A stretch of 64,000 bases of DNA from Brevibacillus fulvus (GTDB lineage: Bacteria; Bacillota; Bacilli; Brevibacillales; Brevibacillaceae): NCBI RefSeq assembly GCF_016908525.1, contig NZ_JAFBEB010000006.1, positions 186,001-250,000 on the forward strand, written 5' to 3'. Within the stretch, counting starts at the first letter, position 1. Each line of letters begins with the position of its first letter. The position numbers and the translations under genes were made by a program. Of this stretch, positions 19,502-29,712 are shown piece by piece. The notes beneath the pieces were generated by a model. It was not told where the DNA came from, did no database searches, and saw only the letters and a list, made by a program, of their open reading frames with translations.

Positions 19502-19987
19502 TTAAACTTCCTTAACTCCTTGATTTACTGTGCGAATTTGCAGAATCCCCGTTTCCGCGTCCATTTCGATGGTGCGACCGCAGTTGCCGCCTGTATCTTC
19601 AGCGACAATCTTGATGTGGTTTTGCTCCAAAATGGCTTTGCAGGCATCTACATTTCGCGGACCTATCCTCATCGTATCATTTCCACCCAGGAAAGAAAAC
19701 ATTTGTGCGCCGCCCGCCAATTTGGCGGTCAAATTGTAGGCGGACGCTCCAACGGCCACCATTTCTTTGATCAACTGCGGGATCGCCGTATCGGCATACT
19801 TGCCAATGTTGGTCTCATTCCCTTTTCCTAACGAAGATTCAGGCAACATGACATGCGCCATCCCCGCGATCCTTTTCACTTGATCGTACAAGACAACCCC
19901 GACGCAAGAACCAAGACCTGTTGTGCGCAACCGATCGGGCGAGTGCGCCACTCCCAAGTCAGCCATACCAATTTTAATAATCTCCAT
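19502..19987 (-). CDS. cheD: Chemoreceptor glutamine deamidase CheD
   Basis: Deamidates Gln residues of chemoreceptors and, in B. subtilis, works with CheC in adaptation. 161 residues. Catalytic Cys28 (TTGLGSCVGVVLYD) and His45 (AGMAHVMLP) are both present. Overlaps the cheC 3' end by 14 bases, a coupling seen in other Firmicutes. ATG 19987. Confidence 0.96.
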   Translation of the reverse strand: MEIIKIGMADLGVAHSPDRLRTTGLGSCVGVVLYDQVKRIAGMAHVMLPESSLGKGNETNIGKYADTAIPQLIKEMVAVGASAYNLTAKLAGGAQMFSFLGGNDTMRIGPRNVDACKAILEQNHIKIVAEDTGGNCGRTIEMDAETGILQIRTVNQGVKEV

Positions 19988-20603
19988 TTAACGGAACTCC
20001 TAATGCCACGAATAATTTCTCAAAAAAGTCGGGGTCAGGAATAAGGAAAAAGTGACCGTTGACATCCTGTTCTCCGCCGAGAAAGGCGGTGTCGATTGTT
20101 AACACATAATCACCGGCGCGGCACAACTCAATCAAGCCATAGCTGAGAATCGCGCCTGCCATGTCGATGGCGAGAGCCGGCACAGATGGCTGCAAGTTCA
20201 ACTTGGTAAAATCGGACAAAGAAGAGAGATAGGAACCAGCCAAAATATTGCCAATCTCGTGCAAGGCGGAAATTTCCAGTTCAGAAAGCATTTCTTCCTG
20301 ACTCTCCTCCATCCCGATCAACTGTTTCAGCAGGTTGCGGGCGGAGCCCAGATCAACAATGAAAAACATGTTGCCTGGGCATTCTCCTTCCACCCGCAGA
20401 AAAATGGCCACAACCAGTTCTTCCGCACCGCCAACCGCATCTGCGATTTCATCAAAGGTAATGATCTTTACCTGGGGCACTTTCATATCGATCTCTTTTT
20501 GGATCAATTTGGACAATGCAGTCGCGGCATGTCCTGCACCAATGTTGCCCACTTCACGCAAAACGTCAATTTGAAAGTCGCCAAATTTATCAATGCTAAC
20601 CAT
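19974..20603 (-). CDS. cheC: CheY-P phosphatase CheC
   Basis: Dephosphorylates CheY-P and binds CheD. Two phosphatase half-sites are intact: D13-E17-N20 (DVLREVGNIGAG) and S112-E116-N119 (SALHEIGNILAG). ATG 20603 (MVSIDKFGDF) sits 7 bases after GAGGT; TTG 20609 is possible but less likely. 209 residues. Its start lies just beyond the cheW stop, so the two are translationally coupled. Confidence 0.95.
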   Translation of the reverse strand: MVSIDKFGDFQIDVLREVGNIGAGHAATALSKLIQKEIDMKVPQVKIITFDEIADAVGGAEELVVAIFLRVEGECPGNMFFIVDLGSARNLLKQLIGMEESQEEMLSELEISALHEIGNILAGSYLSSLSDFTKLNLQPSVPALAIDMAGAILSYGLIELCRAGDYVLTIDTAFLGGEQDVNGHFFLIPDPDFFEKLFVALGVPLNGDY

Positions 20604-20605
20604 GG

Positions 20606-21085
20606 TCAAACCTCGAACGAATCAAGCTGTTTCAACTCGTCGGTATTTAACACCTTGTCCAAATTCAGCAAAATCAACAGGCGCTTCTCCAGCTTTGCCA
20701 CTCCCCGCAAGTAAGCCGCTTCTACTCCTCCGACCACTTCCGGCGGTGGTTCGACGGCATTGACCGGAATATCGATCACGTCATTGGCGGCATCTACAAT
20801 CAAGCCGACTTCAAGTTCGCCCACGGCGACGATAATGATTCGGGTAGCTTCCGTGTACTCTGTTTCCTCCAGGCCAAACCGCTTGCGCAAATCGATAATC
20901 GGGGTGACGACCCCGCGTAAATTGACTACGCCCTTGACAAAAGCAGGTGTCCGCGGAACGCGTGTAATATGCTCAAATTTTTCAATCGATTTCACCTGTT
21001 CCACTTCGACTCCGTATTCTTCATCTTTCAACCGGAAGACGATGACTTTAACTTCCCCTGTGACTTCATTCAGTTCCATTGCCAT
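20606..21085 (-). CDS. cheW: Chemotaxis coupling protein CheW
   Basis: Adaptor linking CheA to chemoreceptors. 159 residues, single CheW domain with VIVFRLKDEEYGVEVEQVKS at the N-terminal strand, RVPRTPAFVKGVVNLRGVV in the middle and VIDIPVNAVEPPPEVVGG towards the end. ATG 21085 is preceded by GGAGG. Lies between cheA and cheC; stop overlaps the region before the cheC start. Confidence 0.96.
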   Translation of the reverse strand: MAMELNEVTGEVKVIVFRLKDEEYGVEVEQVKSIEKFEHITRVPRTPAFVKGVVNLRGVVTPIIDLRKRFGLEETEYTEATRIIIVAVGELEVGLIVDAANDVIDIPVNAVEPPPEVVGGVEAAYLRGVAKLEKRLLILLNLDKVLNTDELKQLDSFEV

Positions 21086-21101
21086 ACACTTGTTCCCTCC
21101 C

Positions 21102-23174
21102 TTATTTAATCAAAGCATTGCAGTCGATAATTAAGGCCACTTGACCGTCTCCAAGGATGGTAGCGCCGGAGATGGCAAAAACGTTCACCAAATATTTGCC
21201 GAGCGATTTCAACACGATTTCTTGCTGCCCGATGAAGGAATCGACAACCAAGCCGGCCATTTTATCTCCTTTACGCACGATGACAACCGCCACTTCGTCG
21301 TCTTTGGTCGTGCCATTGCTGGGGATTTGGAAGATCTCCTGCATGGAGACAAGCGGTACAACCCGGCCGCGGAAATCGATCACTTTTTGCCGGTGCGCCA
21401 TCATGATTTGCTCTTTGCGGAACACAGCTGTTTCGATGATTGAGCTGAGTGGAACCGCATATTTTTCGTCCTGAATTTGCACCAACATCGCGGAAATGAT
21501 CGACAAAGTCAGGGGAAGTTGAATCGAGAACGTTGTCCCTTGCCCGCGTACGGAGTCAACGGTGACTGATCCGCCCAGCGACTCGATCTTCGTTTTCACT
21601 ACATCGAGACCGACACCGCGTCCCGAAATGTCGGAGATGACCTCGGCTGTGCTGAAACCGGACGCAAACAGCAGTTCATAAATCTGCTTGTCGGTCAGCT
21701 TCTCACCAGCCGCCTGCGACACAATACCGCGTTCAATCGCTTTGTTGAGCACTTTTTCCTTGGCGATTCCCGCACCATCGTCGCTTACTTCGATAAACAC
21801 GTGGTTTCCGCTGTGAAAAGCGCGCAGGCGAATGGTTCCTTCTTCCGGTTTCCCGGCTTTTACCCGCTCTGCCGGAGATTCAATTCCGTGGTCAACCGAG
21901 TTGCGCAACAAATGCACAAGCGGATCGCCGATTTCATCGATAACGGTCCGGTCAAGCTCTGTTTCCGCTCCGAAGATTTCAATGTTGACTTTTTTATGCA
22001 AATCTTTGGCCAAATCGCGCACCATCCGCGGGAAGCGGTTAAACACTTGTTCGACAGGAACCATGCGCATGGTCAAAATCAAGTTTTGCAAATCGCTGCT
22101 AATTCGGCTCATGTGTTCAACGGTTTCTTGCAGATCGCTTTTCCCCGATTCCCGGGCCAATTGTTCCAAACGCCCGCGATCAATCACCAGCTCGCTGAAC
22201 AAATTCATCAGCACATCCAAACGATCGCTGTCAACACGGATCGTCTTATTGCCAAGCGGTTTTTTGGCACCATTGGCCTTATTGCCCGCAGCTGCCTCCT
22301 TCTGATTGGTGCGAGCCGGTGCATCGGCCGGTTGAGCGGCTTGCTGGGGAGCGGCGGTCGCTTTCTTTTCTTCGCTCGGCAATTCGAGCGGCTCGATTTC
22401 TACTTGTTTGATTTCCGAAATATTTTCGATCAGCTTTTGGATCGTTTCCGCCGGCTGAGATGTCGTGTAAACAATTTCAAATTGGTTTTCAAAACGTTCA
22501 TTCTCCAGTTCTTCAACGGTCGGTGTCGATTTCACGATATCCCCGTTTGACTCAAGCTGGTCAAACACCATATAAGCGCGGGCCGCTTTTAAAATACAGC
22601 TGTCATCGAGCGTCACTTGAATCCAGAAGATGTTGTTCCCGTTTTCTTGCGATTGTTTCAGAACAGTCGTCGCAAACTCATCCAGTTTTTGGACACGGGA
22701 CTCATTGCTTTCCCCTGTTTCCGCCGGTTCCGTTGCCGCTTCTACGGATTGAGCTGCTGCCGTCTCCGCGGTGGCGGTTATTAACGCATGGAAGTCTCCG
22801 GCAACAATGGCGCGCAATTTGGCAACAGGGCCCGAAACGTCGGCCGAACCGTCTCCTCCGTCGATGATGTTGTAGACCATGCTTTCGATCAAATCGACGC
22901 TCTGAAAAATCACGTCCATAATTTCGCTATTGATCGTGCATTTTTGATTGCGAATCAAATCGAGTACATTTTCTGCTTCGTGTGTCAGACTGGCCATGTC
23001 TTCGAAGCCCATGGTTGCCGCCATTCCTTTTAAAGTATGAGCGGATCGGAAAATCTCATTGACAATTTGGATATTCTCAGGGTCACTTTCCAACAACAGC
23101 AAATTCGAGTTAATTGCCTGTAAATGCTCCTTCGACTCTTCAATAAACATGTCCAAATATTGATTCATATCCAC
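21102..23174 (-). CDS. cheA: Chemotaxis histidine kinase CheA
   Basis: Phosphorylates CheY and CheB in response to receptors. 690 residues from GTG 23174 (MDMNQYLDMF), which has GGAGGTGG upstream and matches the known B. subtilis N-terminus; the frame runs to 23192 without a ribosome site. Domains in order: HPt with phospho-accepting His46 (AHTLKG), CheY-binding P2 region with an Ala/Gln/Pro-rich linker near 290-310, dimerization P3 (SDRLDVLMNLFSELVIDRG), ATPase P4 with N box (HLLRNSVDHGIE), G1 (VSDDGAGI) and G2 boxes, and CheW-like P5. Confidence 0.97.
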   Translation of the reverse strand: MDMNQYLDMFIEESKEHLQAINSNLLLLESDPENIQIVNEIFRSAHTLKGMAATMGFEDMASLTHEAENVLDLIRNQKCTINSEIMDVIFQSVDLIESMVYNIIDGGDGSADVSGPVAKLRAIVAGDFHALITATAETAAAQSVEAATEPAETGESNESRVQKLDEFATTVLKQSQENGNNIFWIQVTLDDSCILKAARAYMVFDQLESNGDIVKSTPTVEELENERFENQFEIVYTTSQPAETIQKLIENISEIKQVEIEPLELPSEEKKATAAPQQAAQPADAPARTNQKEAAAGNKANGAKKPLGNKTIRVDSDRLDVLMNLFSELVIDRGRLEQLARESGKSDLQETVEHMSRISSDLQNLILTMRMVPVEQVFNRFPRMVRDLAKDLHKKVNIEIFGAETELDRTVIDEIGDPLVHLLRNSVDHGIESPAERVKAGKPEEGTIRLRAFHSGNHVFIEVSDDGAGIAKEKVLNKAIERGIVSQAAGEKLTDKQIYELLFASGFSTAEVISDISGRGVGLDVVKTKIESLGGSVTVDSVRGQGTTFSIQLPLTLSIISAMLVQIQDEKYAVPLSSIIETAVFRKEQIMMAHRQKVIDFRGRVVPLVSMQEIFQIPSNGTTKDDEVAVVIVRKGDKMAGLVVDSFIGQQEIVLKSLGKYLVNVFAISGATILGDGQVALIIDCNALIK

Positions 23175-23193
23175 TGTACATCCACCTCCCAAT

Positions 23194-24306
23194 TCAGTTC
23201 AAAAGCTTTTGCAACGTTTCGGCGATTTTGTCCAACGGTACTACGCGGTCAGCCAAACCTGCCTGAATGGCCGATCGAGGCATCCCAAACACGACCGAGG
23301 TTGACTCATCCTCAATGATGCTGGTAACTTCTCCCGTTTCTTTCATCAATTTTAAACCTTTTGTACCATCACTGCCCATACCCGTCATGATAATGGCCCA
23401 CTTTTTTACATTGGCAACTTTGCTGACCGATTCAAACAGCACGTCCACCGCCGGGCGATGGCCGGCACGCGGCTCGGTCAACTCAAGGTGTGTCCGCAGC
23501 ACGCCTCCGGACTGAAGAATTTCCAGATGGTACCCACCCGGTGCGATATATGCGGTTCCTTCCTGAACGGTTTGCCCCTCTTCCGCTTCTACAACCTGGA
23601 TCTCGCAGAGCGAATTAAGACGCTGTGCCAATGACCGCGTGAAACCAGCGGGCATATGTTGCACGATCACAATGGCGGCCGGCAGATTGGCAGGCAAGGA
23701 AGTCAGGAATGTCTGCAAAGCTTTCGGTCCGCCCGTCGACGTGCCCAAGGCAACCAAGTTCACCACACGGCCGCCAGTTTTCGCCAATGGCGCTTGTTTT
23801 GCAGGCGCAAGGGGAGTGCTCGGCGAAGGTGTCGGTTTCAATGGCTGGCGGATCGCTGAAACAGCAGGCGGAATCTGTCGCAACGGACTTTTCTTCCGTT
23901 TTTCTTTTGCCTGTGCCGCAGCCTTTACCTTCTCGAGCAGCCCCTCGGCCACTTTATGTATATCGAGGGAGATAGGACCTGATGGTTTCGTGACAAAGTC
24001 AAACGCTCCCAACTCCAAAGCCTTGATCGTCGCATCTGCCCCCTCACTGGTCAAACTGCTGAGCATGACGATTGGCAGAGGAGAGGTCTGCATCAACCGT
24101 TCAAGAGCTTCCAAACCGTTCATGACAGGCATCTCGATATCCAGTGTGATTACATCAGGCTGTAGCTGACTTACCTTTTCCAGGCACTCCAGTCCATTCC
24201 GCGCCCGATCGATTACCTCAATCTCCGGGTCAGCGCTTAAAATATCGCTGACCACTTTGCGCATAAAGGCGGAATCATCTACAACAAGTACTCGAATTTT
24301 TCCCAT
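23194..24306 (-). CDS. cheB: Chemotaxis methylesterase / glutamine deamidase CheB
   Basis: Removes methyl groups from chemoreceptors. 370 residues: receiver domain with phospho-acceptor Asp56 (ITLDIEMPVMNG) and switch Lys107 (FVTKPSG), a Pro/Ala-rich linker 140-180, then a catalytic domain with triad Ser190 (LGTSTGGP), His217 (VQHMPAGFT) and Asp313 (MTGMGSDGTKG). ATG 24306. It precedes cheA by 19 bases and follows flhG by 27 bases. Confidence 0.97.
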   Translation of the reverse strand: MGKIRVLVVDDSAFMRKVVSDILSADPEIEVIDRARNGLECLEKVSQLQPDVITLDIEMPVMNGLEALERLMQTSPLPIVMLSSLTSEGADATIKALELGAFDFVTKPSGPISLDIHKVAEGLLEKVKAAAQAKEKRKKSPLRQIPPAVSAIRQPLKPTPSPSTPLAPAKQAPLAKTGGRVVNLVALGTSTGGPKALQTFLTSLPANLPAAIVIVQHMPAGFTRSLAQRLNSLCEIQVVEAEEGQTVQEGTAYIAPGGYHLEILQSGGVLRTHLELTEPRAGHRPAVDVLFESVSKVANVKKWAIIMTGMGSDGTKGLKLMKETGEVTSIIEDESTSVVFGMPRSAIQAGLADRVVPLDKIAETLQKLLN

Positions 24307-24333
24307 ACGATGCCTCTCCCTTCTACGATCCGC

Positions 24334-25197
24334 CTACTTGATGAATCCTCGCATTTTCGAAATGAAGCCGCGCAGTCCGCCAGGCAACTCTGGCGAAGCC
24401 GCTTTGCCCAAATACCCGTTCACCAGTTCCTTGATCCCTTTCGCCGCCTGTGAGTGGGGATACGACAGGAGAAAAGGTTTTTGCTGTTTTACCGCCTTGG
24501 ATACGAACGAATCGTCGGGCAAATACCCAAGGGTACCCAGTTCCATATTCAAAAAGCGTTTGGAAACGGTGAACAGTTTTTCCGCGGTATTTTTTCCTTC
24601 TTGAACAGAAGTCGCACGGTTGATAACCAGCCGAATGGGCGGATGCTTCGGTTGTGAGTGAATCATTTTGATTACGGCATAAGCGTCCGTAATGGATGTC
24701 GGTTCAGGTGTAGTAACCAGCAAAATTTCATCTGAAGCCAGCATAAATCCAAGCGATTCGCGAGAGATTCCCGCTCCGGTATCAAACAAGATCGTATCCG
24801 CATAGCCTTGCAGTTCAGCCAATCGATCGAACAAGATTTGCAGTTTTTGTTCGTCCAGATTTTGCAGCTGTGTAAACCCTGATCCGCCTGCGATAAACTC
24901 CAGACCATTCGGCCCTTTCTCAATAATGTCCCAAACGGAATGTTGAGGTTCGAGCAAATGGAGCAGATGCTTCTTCGGAGAAATCCCCATCAGCACATCC
25001 AAATTGGCCAGTCCCAAATCGACATCAAAAATGACGACCTTTTGGCCTTTTTCGATCAAGCCGAGGGCAAAGTTCAACGTAAAATTGGACTTCCCCACTC
25101 CCCCTTTTCCACTGGTAACGGCGATCAAACGCGTCGATCGGGCAAAAGCCTGGCTTCGCTGCAACAGTTCTCTCAGTTGTTTAGCCTGATCATCCAT
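24334..25197 (-). CDS. flhG: MinD/ParA-family ATPase FlhG (YlxH)
   Basis: ATPase that controls number or position of flagella with FlhF, and interacts with FliM/FliY C-ring parts in B. subtilis. 287 residues. Deviant Walker A GKGGVGKS at 30-37, preceded by an FlhF-activating type N-terminal helix (AKQLRELLQRSQAFARS), switch DVDLGLANLD, and DTGAGIS. The start overlaps the flhF stop by 8 bases. Confidence 0.94.
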   Translation of the reverse strand: MDDQAKQLRELLQRSQAFARSTRLIAVTSGKGGVGKSNFTLNFALGLIEKGQKVVIFDVDLGLANLDVLMGISPKKHLLHLLEPQHSVWDIIEKGPNGLEFIAGGSGFTQLQNLDEQKLQILFDRLAELQGYADTILFDTGAGISRESLGFMLASDEILLVTTPEPTSITDAYAVIKMIHSQPKHPPIRLVINRATSVQEGKNTAEKLFTVSKRFLNMELGTLGYLPDDSFVSKAVKQQKPFLLSYPHSQAAKGIKELVNGYLGKAASPELPGGLRGFISKMRGFIK

Positions 25198-26554
25198 CCG
25201 AATCGTCTCCCATAATCATCTTTGCAACGATTTCTGGCGTAGCGAGAATAATATCGTCCGGAACATTTTGCCCAGTCGTGATATAGGAAAGTGCCAGATC
25301 GAATTCGTGGACTACATTCAAAATCGGACCGTAAACCGCCGTTTCATCCGCTTTTGTAAAGATCGCACGTCCGGAGGGCAGACTGCCGAAATTCTCCAGG
25401 ATCGCTTTCATGTCGGTATAGTTGGTTGTCAGGCTAAGCACGAGAAAGTGTGCTGCCGTTTCCCCGTAGCGCAACAGCTCTTTCATGCTTCTGACATACT
25501 CGTCGTTGCGATAATTCCGCCCTGCCGTATCGACCAAAATCAGGTCGCAGCTGCCAAGACGATCGATCGCTCCCGCCATATCTTTGGGGGTGAACACGAC
25601 TTCGAACGGCACGTTCAAGATATTGGCATAGGTTTTCAACTGTTCTACAGCGGCTATCCGAAATGTGTCGGAAGTAATGAACCCAACCTTGCGTTTGTCT
25701 CTCAACATACTCTCCGCGGCTAATTTGGCAATCGTCGTCGTTTTGCCGACGCCCGTTGGACCAAAGAAAAAGGCAAATTTGACCGAACGATCGATTCGCG
25801 CAGGCAACGGCTGTTTTTGTTGCAAAAGCTCCTCGATCATTGTTCGAACACGCTTGACAGCATCAGCACCGTTCAAGTTCGCCGGATCTGGCGCGGCACC
25901 GAGCAAATCTCCCATGATCTGCGCAACCAGCTCGTCATTGACATGCTGTTTCAGCAAACGATCGCGAACCGCGACAAATGGCTCCGGAAGATGGCTGTTA
26001 TGTTCACGCAACATGAGCAGCTTTTGAACCATTTCCCGCATGTCCCGCAGCTCACTCGCGATTTGCTGGTCATAGCTCGCCTGACCGGATGGCTTCATCT
26101 CTGGCGGCTTGACCATTTCCGGCTGAGGCTCATCACGCACCATCTCTGCGGCTGGCCCTTCCCGCTTTGCCGCTTGTGATGGTACTGGCGGCTCCGGACT
26201 CGTTACTTCCGCATGAGCAGCAATTGGCTCCGGCTGCAGCCTGCTGTTGTCCGATGGAACAGAAGGGGCTGGCGTGTGAGTGTGACTCGTTGCAGCAGTT
26301 CTTTGATACGCCTGTTTGGCAGCGAAATTGGCAGCGGTTGGGACAGCCCGCGTTCCAGGCTGCTTCGGCTCGCGTTCGGCCGTACGTTGATCTACCGCCG
26401 CGATTACCTCGATTTGCTGTTTGCCAAACAAACCAAACAGACCGCCGCGTTTGATCGGTTTCGTATTTAATATAATCGCATCCGTACCTAGTTCCGTTTT
26501 GATTTTTTCCATCGCTTCCGGCATGGAGTCAACTACATAACGTTTCACTCTCAC
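25190..26554 (-). CDS. flhF: Flagellar biosynthesis GTPase FlhF
   Basis: SRP-family GTPase that guides flagellar placement. 454 residues; N-terminal basic domain (KRYVVDSMPEAMEKIKTE), then a long Pro/Ala/Gln-rich linker (about 90-190), N domain and G domain with P-loop [10 protein letters not shown] near residue 266, DTAGRN near 350, and TKADET as the specificity motif. GTG 26554 overlaps the flhA stop by 1 base; a second GTG at 26548 is also possible. Partner ATPase flhG follows. Confidence 0.95.
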   Translation of the reverse strand: MRVKRYVVDSMPEAMEKIKTELGTDAIILNTKPIKRGGLFGLFGKQQIEVIAAVDQRTAEREPKQPGTRAVPTAANFAAKQAYQRTAATSHTHTPAPSVPSDNSRLQPEPIAAHAEVTSPEPPVPSQAAKREGPAAEMVRDEPQPEMVKPPEMKPSGQASYDQQIASELRDMREMVQKLLMLREHNSHLPEPFVAVRDRLLKQHVNDELVAQIMGDLLGAAPDPANLNGADAVKRVRTMIEELLQQKQPLPARIDRSVKFAFFFGPTGVGKTTTIAKLAAESMLRDKRKVGFITSDTFRIAAVEQLKTYANILNVPFEVVFTPKDMAGAIDRLGSCDLILVDTAGRNYRNDEYVRSMKELLRYGETAAHFLVLSLTTNYTDMKAILENFGSLPSGRAIFTKADETAVYGPILNVVHEFDLALSYITTGQNVPDDIILATPEIVAKMIMGDDSDG

Positions 26555-28587
26555 TAGATATTCACCATCCCTATGCTCTGCACTTCAACATGCGGCTCCA
26601 GCTCGCTATACGAGATGACCGGAATATCAGGCATCGTTCGTTCCATAAATTGCCGCAAATACATGCGGATTGCAGGTGACGAGAGAATGATCGGCTGTTG
26701 CCCAGCATTAACCATTTTGTTGATCTGTTCCGTCATATTTTGATAGATCTGCTGAGAGGTTTCCGGATCAAGCGCCAAATAGCTGCCTTGTTCGGTTTGC
26801 TCGACTCTGTCCGAAATGACCTTCTCCAAGCCGGGCCCCGTGGTAATGACTCGCAAAGGTTGTCCCGGTTCGGAAAATTGCAGGGTAATTTGTCTGGACA
26901 GTGCCTGACGAACATACTCCGTCAACAAATCCGGATCTTTGGTATACATAGCGTGATCCGCAAGTGCTTCCAGTATGACGGTAAGATTTCGGATCGATAT
27001 TTTTTCTTTCAGCAGTTTTTGCAAAACTTTTTGTACATCACCCACCGACAGAAGGCCAGGAATCAATTCATCAACAAGCACAGGCGTAGTTTCGCGGATG
27101 TTGTCGATCAAAGCGCGCGTCTCCTGGCGCCCCAACAATTCGTGAGCATGACGTTTGATAATTTCGGTAAGATGGGTGGCCACAACAGAAGGCGGATCAA
27201 CAACCGTATAACCAGACAACTCCGCAAGTTCCTTGTTTTCTTCTGTTACCCATAATGCGGGCAATCCAAACGCCGGCTCTGTAGTAGCTATACCCACAAC
27301 AGAGTCATCTTCAAACCCCGGACTCATGGCCATGTAGTGATCGAGCAAAATTTCCCCTTTGGCTACCTGGTTCCCCTTGATTTTAATCACGTATTCATTG
27401 GGACGCAGCTGGATATTGTCGCGGATGCGGATGACCGGAACGACAATTCCCAACTCAAGGGCGCACTGCCTGCGGATCATAATGACACGATCCAAAAGAT
27501 CCCCACCCTGTTTGGCGTCAGCCAACGGAATCAAGCCATAGCCGAATTCGAATTCAATCTGGTCAACCGTAAGCAAACTGACCACGCTTTCGGGACTCCG
27601 CACTTCTTCGATTTGCTGCTCTTCTTCCTGGATAGCCGTTTGTTCCTGCTTGTTCTTCTGTTTGAGATCCATTCGATAGCCGGCATATGCCAGCAACAAA
27701 GCGATCGGCAAAACGGGCAGAGGGCCAATCGGCGAAAACAGCCCCAGCAATGTGATCACGATCGCGACAATATAAAGCAATCGCGGATAATTAAACACCT
27801 GGTCCGAAATGTCCTGCCCTAAACCGCCCTCTGAGCTTGCCCGGGTCACGATGATACCGGTAGCGGTTGAGATTAACAGAGCAGGGATTTGACTGACCAG
27901 CGCATCCCCGATTGATAATTGGGTATAACGCGAAGCTGATTCGGCGATCCCCATATCGTGAATGACAACCCCGATAATCAGGCCGCCGATAATATTGACC
28001 ACAAAGATGATGATTCCGGCAATCGCGTCTCCTTTGACAAACTTCGTCGCCCCGTCCATTGCGCCGTAAAAATCAGCTTCCCGCTCGATTTTTTGCCGGC
28101 GGCTGCGCGCTTCCATTTCATTGATCATTCCGGCATTCAAATCGGCGTCAATACTCATCTGTTTCCCTGGCATTGCGTCCAAGGTAAACCGGGCGGCTAC
28201 TTCCGCGACCCGTTCCGAACCTTTTGTAATAACAATAAATTGAATAATAACCAAAATGAGGAACACTACAAAGCCAACTACCTGATTTCCTCCGACCACA
28301 AAACTGCCAAAGGTCTCAATCACCTTTCCGCCTTCGGCGTGCGAAAGAATATTCCGCGTTGTCGACACGTTTAATGCGAGTCGAAACAAGGTGGTAACCA
28401 ACAGCAAAGTGGGAAAGATGGAAAACTGCAAGGCTTCTTTCGTATTCATCGAAACGAGCAAAATCGTCAGCGACAGGGAGACGTTGGCGATCAGCAGAAA
28501 GTCCAGAAGCCCCGGAGGCAGCGGGATAACCATCATGACGACAATACATATGACAAATCCCATAATTCCAAGCTCTTTATACCTCAC
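26554..28587 (-). CDS. flhA: Flagellar type III export protein FlhA
   Basis: Core of the flagellar export gate. 677 residues: eight hydrophobic segments in the first ~300, with the conserved loop KGSERVAEVAARFTLDAMPG and MSIDADLNAGMI; then a linker and a cytoplasmic domain about 330-677 that binds chaperone-substrate complexes. ATG 28587 with GGAGGGAG nearby. Between flhB and flhF as in B. subtilis. Confidence 0.97.
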   Translation of the reverse strand: MRYKELGIMGFVICIVVMMVIPLPPGLLDFLLIANVSLSLTILLVSMNTKEALQFSIFPTLLLVTTLFRLALNVSTTRNILSHAEGGKVIETFGSFVVGGNQVVGFVVFLILVIIQFIVITKGSERVAEVAARFTLDAMPGKQMSIDADLNAGMINEMEARSRRQKIEREADFYGAMDGATKFVKGDAIAGIIIFVVNIIGGLIIGVVIHDMGIAESASRYTQLSIGDALVSQIPALLISTATGIIVTRASSEGGLGQDISDQVFNYPRLLYIVAIVITLLGLFSPIGPLPVLPIALLLAYAGYRMDLKQKNKQEQTAIQEEEQQIEEVRSPESVVSLLTVDQIEFEFGYGLIPLADAKQGGDLLDRVIMIRRQCALELGIVVPVIRIRDNIQLRPNEYVIKIKGNQVAKGEILLDHYMAMSPGFEDDSVVGIATTEPAFGLPALWVTEENKELAELSGYTVVDPPSVVATHLTEIIKRHAHELLGRQETRALIDNIRETTPVLVDELIPGLLSVGDVQKVLQKLLKEKISIRNLTVILEALADHAMYTKDPDLLTEYVRQALSRQITLQFSEPGQPLRVITTGPGLEKVISDRVEQTEQGSYLALDPETSQQIYQNMTEQINKMVNAGQQPIILSSPAIRMYLRQFMERTMPDIPVISYSELEPHVEVQSIGMVNI

Positions 28588-28608
28588 TTGACTCCCTCCT
28601 TTCTTTCC

Positions 28609-29712
28609 TTATCGCGTTCGCGTTTTGCCCTGCAGCTTATACACATAAGCCAGAACTTCCGCGACCGCTTTAAATAGTTCCTCTGGAATTTGCTGCCCAA
28701 TCTCCACCTGATTATAGAGAGCCCGTGCAAGAGGCTTGTTTTCCATCGTTACAATACGGTTTTTTTGGGCAATTTCTCTGATTTTCAAGGCAATATAATC
28801 CTGGCCTTTGGCAATGACCGTCGGCGCCGCCATGCTGTTGGCATCATATTTGATGGCAACGGCAAAGTGCGTCGGGTTGGTAATGACCACATCCGCTTTC
28901 GGCAATTCCTGCATCATCCGGCTTAAAGCCATCCGCCGTTGCCGTTCGCGGATTTTGCTTTTAATCAACGGATCACCCTCGGATTTTTTGTATTCATCCT
29001 TAATGTCCTGTTTTGACATGCGCAAACTTTTCTCATATTCATACTTTTGATACACATAATCAAAAGCGGCTAAAACAACAAGTGTACCGCCGATATACAA
29101 ACCAAGCTTCGAAGCCTGACCCGCGGTGAAATTCAATGCTTCTTCAATGGAGGTCAACGATATTTGCACAATCTTTTCCTTCACTTGCCAGAGAATGGAA
29201 TAGGCAATCGTTAACCCGATGGCAATCTTTAAAATAGATTTGATCAGTTCGATTATCGTGCGAAGCGTAAAGATGCGTTTGGCCCCGGCGATCGGGTTTA
29301 ACTTGCTCAGTTTCATCTGCAACGGTTCGGTCGTAAACAAAATTCCCACCTGCATATAGTTGGTCGCAAGCGCAACCGCCAAGGCAACCGCCAAAATCGG
29401 TCCGACAATTTTCGCGGCCTCAAACACAAGCTGGTACGTTATCACGCCGAGGTTTTCCGAGGTCAGTTCAAACTGAAGGTAGGTGAGCAATGACTCCCGC
29501 ATAATCCGGGTAAACGTCTCAAACATCGTGGAACCAAACAACAACAGCACTGTGAACACGGCCGTCAGCGTAATCGCCGGCGACAGTTCCATACTTTTGG
29601 CCACCTGGCCTTTTTTTCGGGCATCGCCGCGCTTTTTGGGCGTCGCTTTTTCCGTTTTTTCTCCATTAAAATATTGCAATTCAATCGGAAACAGCAGCTG
29701 CAGTCGTTTCAT
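28609..29712 (-). CDS. flhB: Flagellar type III export protein FlhB
   Basis: Export gate component that switches substrate from rod/hook to filament proteins after self-cleavage. 367 residues from ATG 29712; GTG 29715 just ahead is too close to the GGGAGG. Four membrane helices in the first ~220, then the cytoplasmic domain with the self-cleavage motif NPTH at about 279-282. N-terminal QYFNGEKTEKATPKKR is the usual pre-membrane basic region. The start overlaps the fliR stop by 1 base. Confidence 0.96.
   Translation of the reverse strand: MKRLQLLFPIELQYFNGEKTEKATPKKRGDARKKGQVAKSMELSPAITLTAVFTVLLLFGSTMFETFTRIMRESLLTYLQFELTSENLGVITYQLVFEAAKIVGPILAVALAVALATNYMQVGILFTTEPLQMKLSKLNPIAGAKRIFTLRTIIELIKSILKIAIGLTIAYSILWQVKEKIVQISLTSIEEALNFTAGQASKLGLYIGGTLVVLAAFDYVYQKYEYEKSLRMSKQDIKDEYKKSEGDPLIKSKIRERQRRMALSRMMQELPKADVVITNPTHFAVAIKYDANSMAAPTVIAKGQDYIALKIREIAQKNRIVTMENKPLARALYNQVEIGQQIPEELFKAVAEVLAYVYKLQGKTRTR

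Noticed and set aside
21801-22550. Plus-strand frame of 249 codons opposite cheA
   Set aside because: Antisense shadow: no ribosome site, low-complexity Arg/Leu/Gly-rich sequence, and cheA is intact on the other strand.
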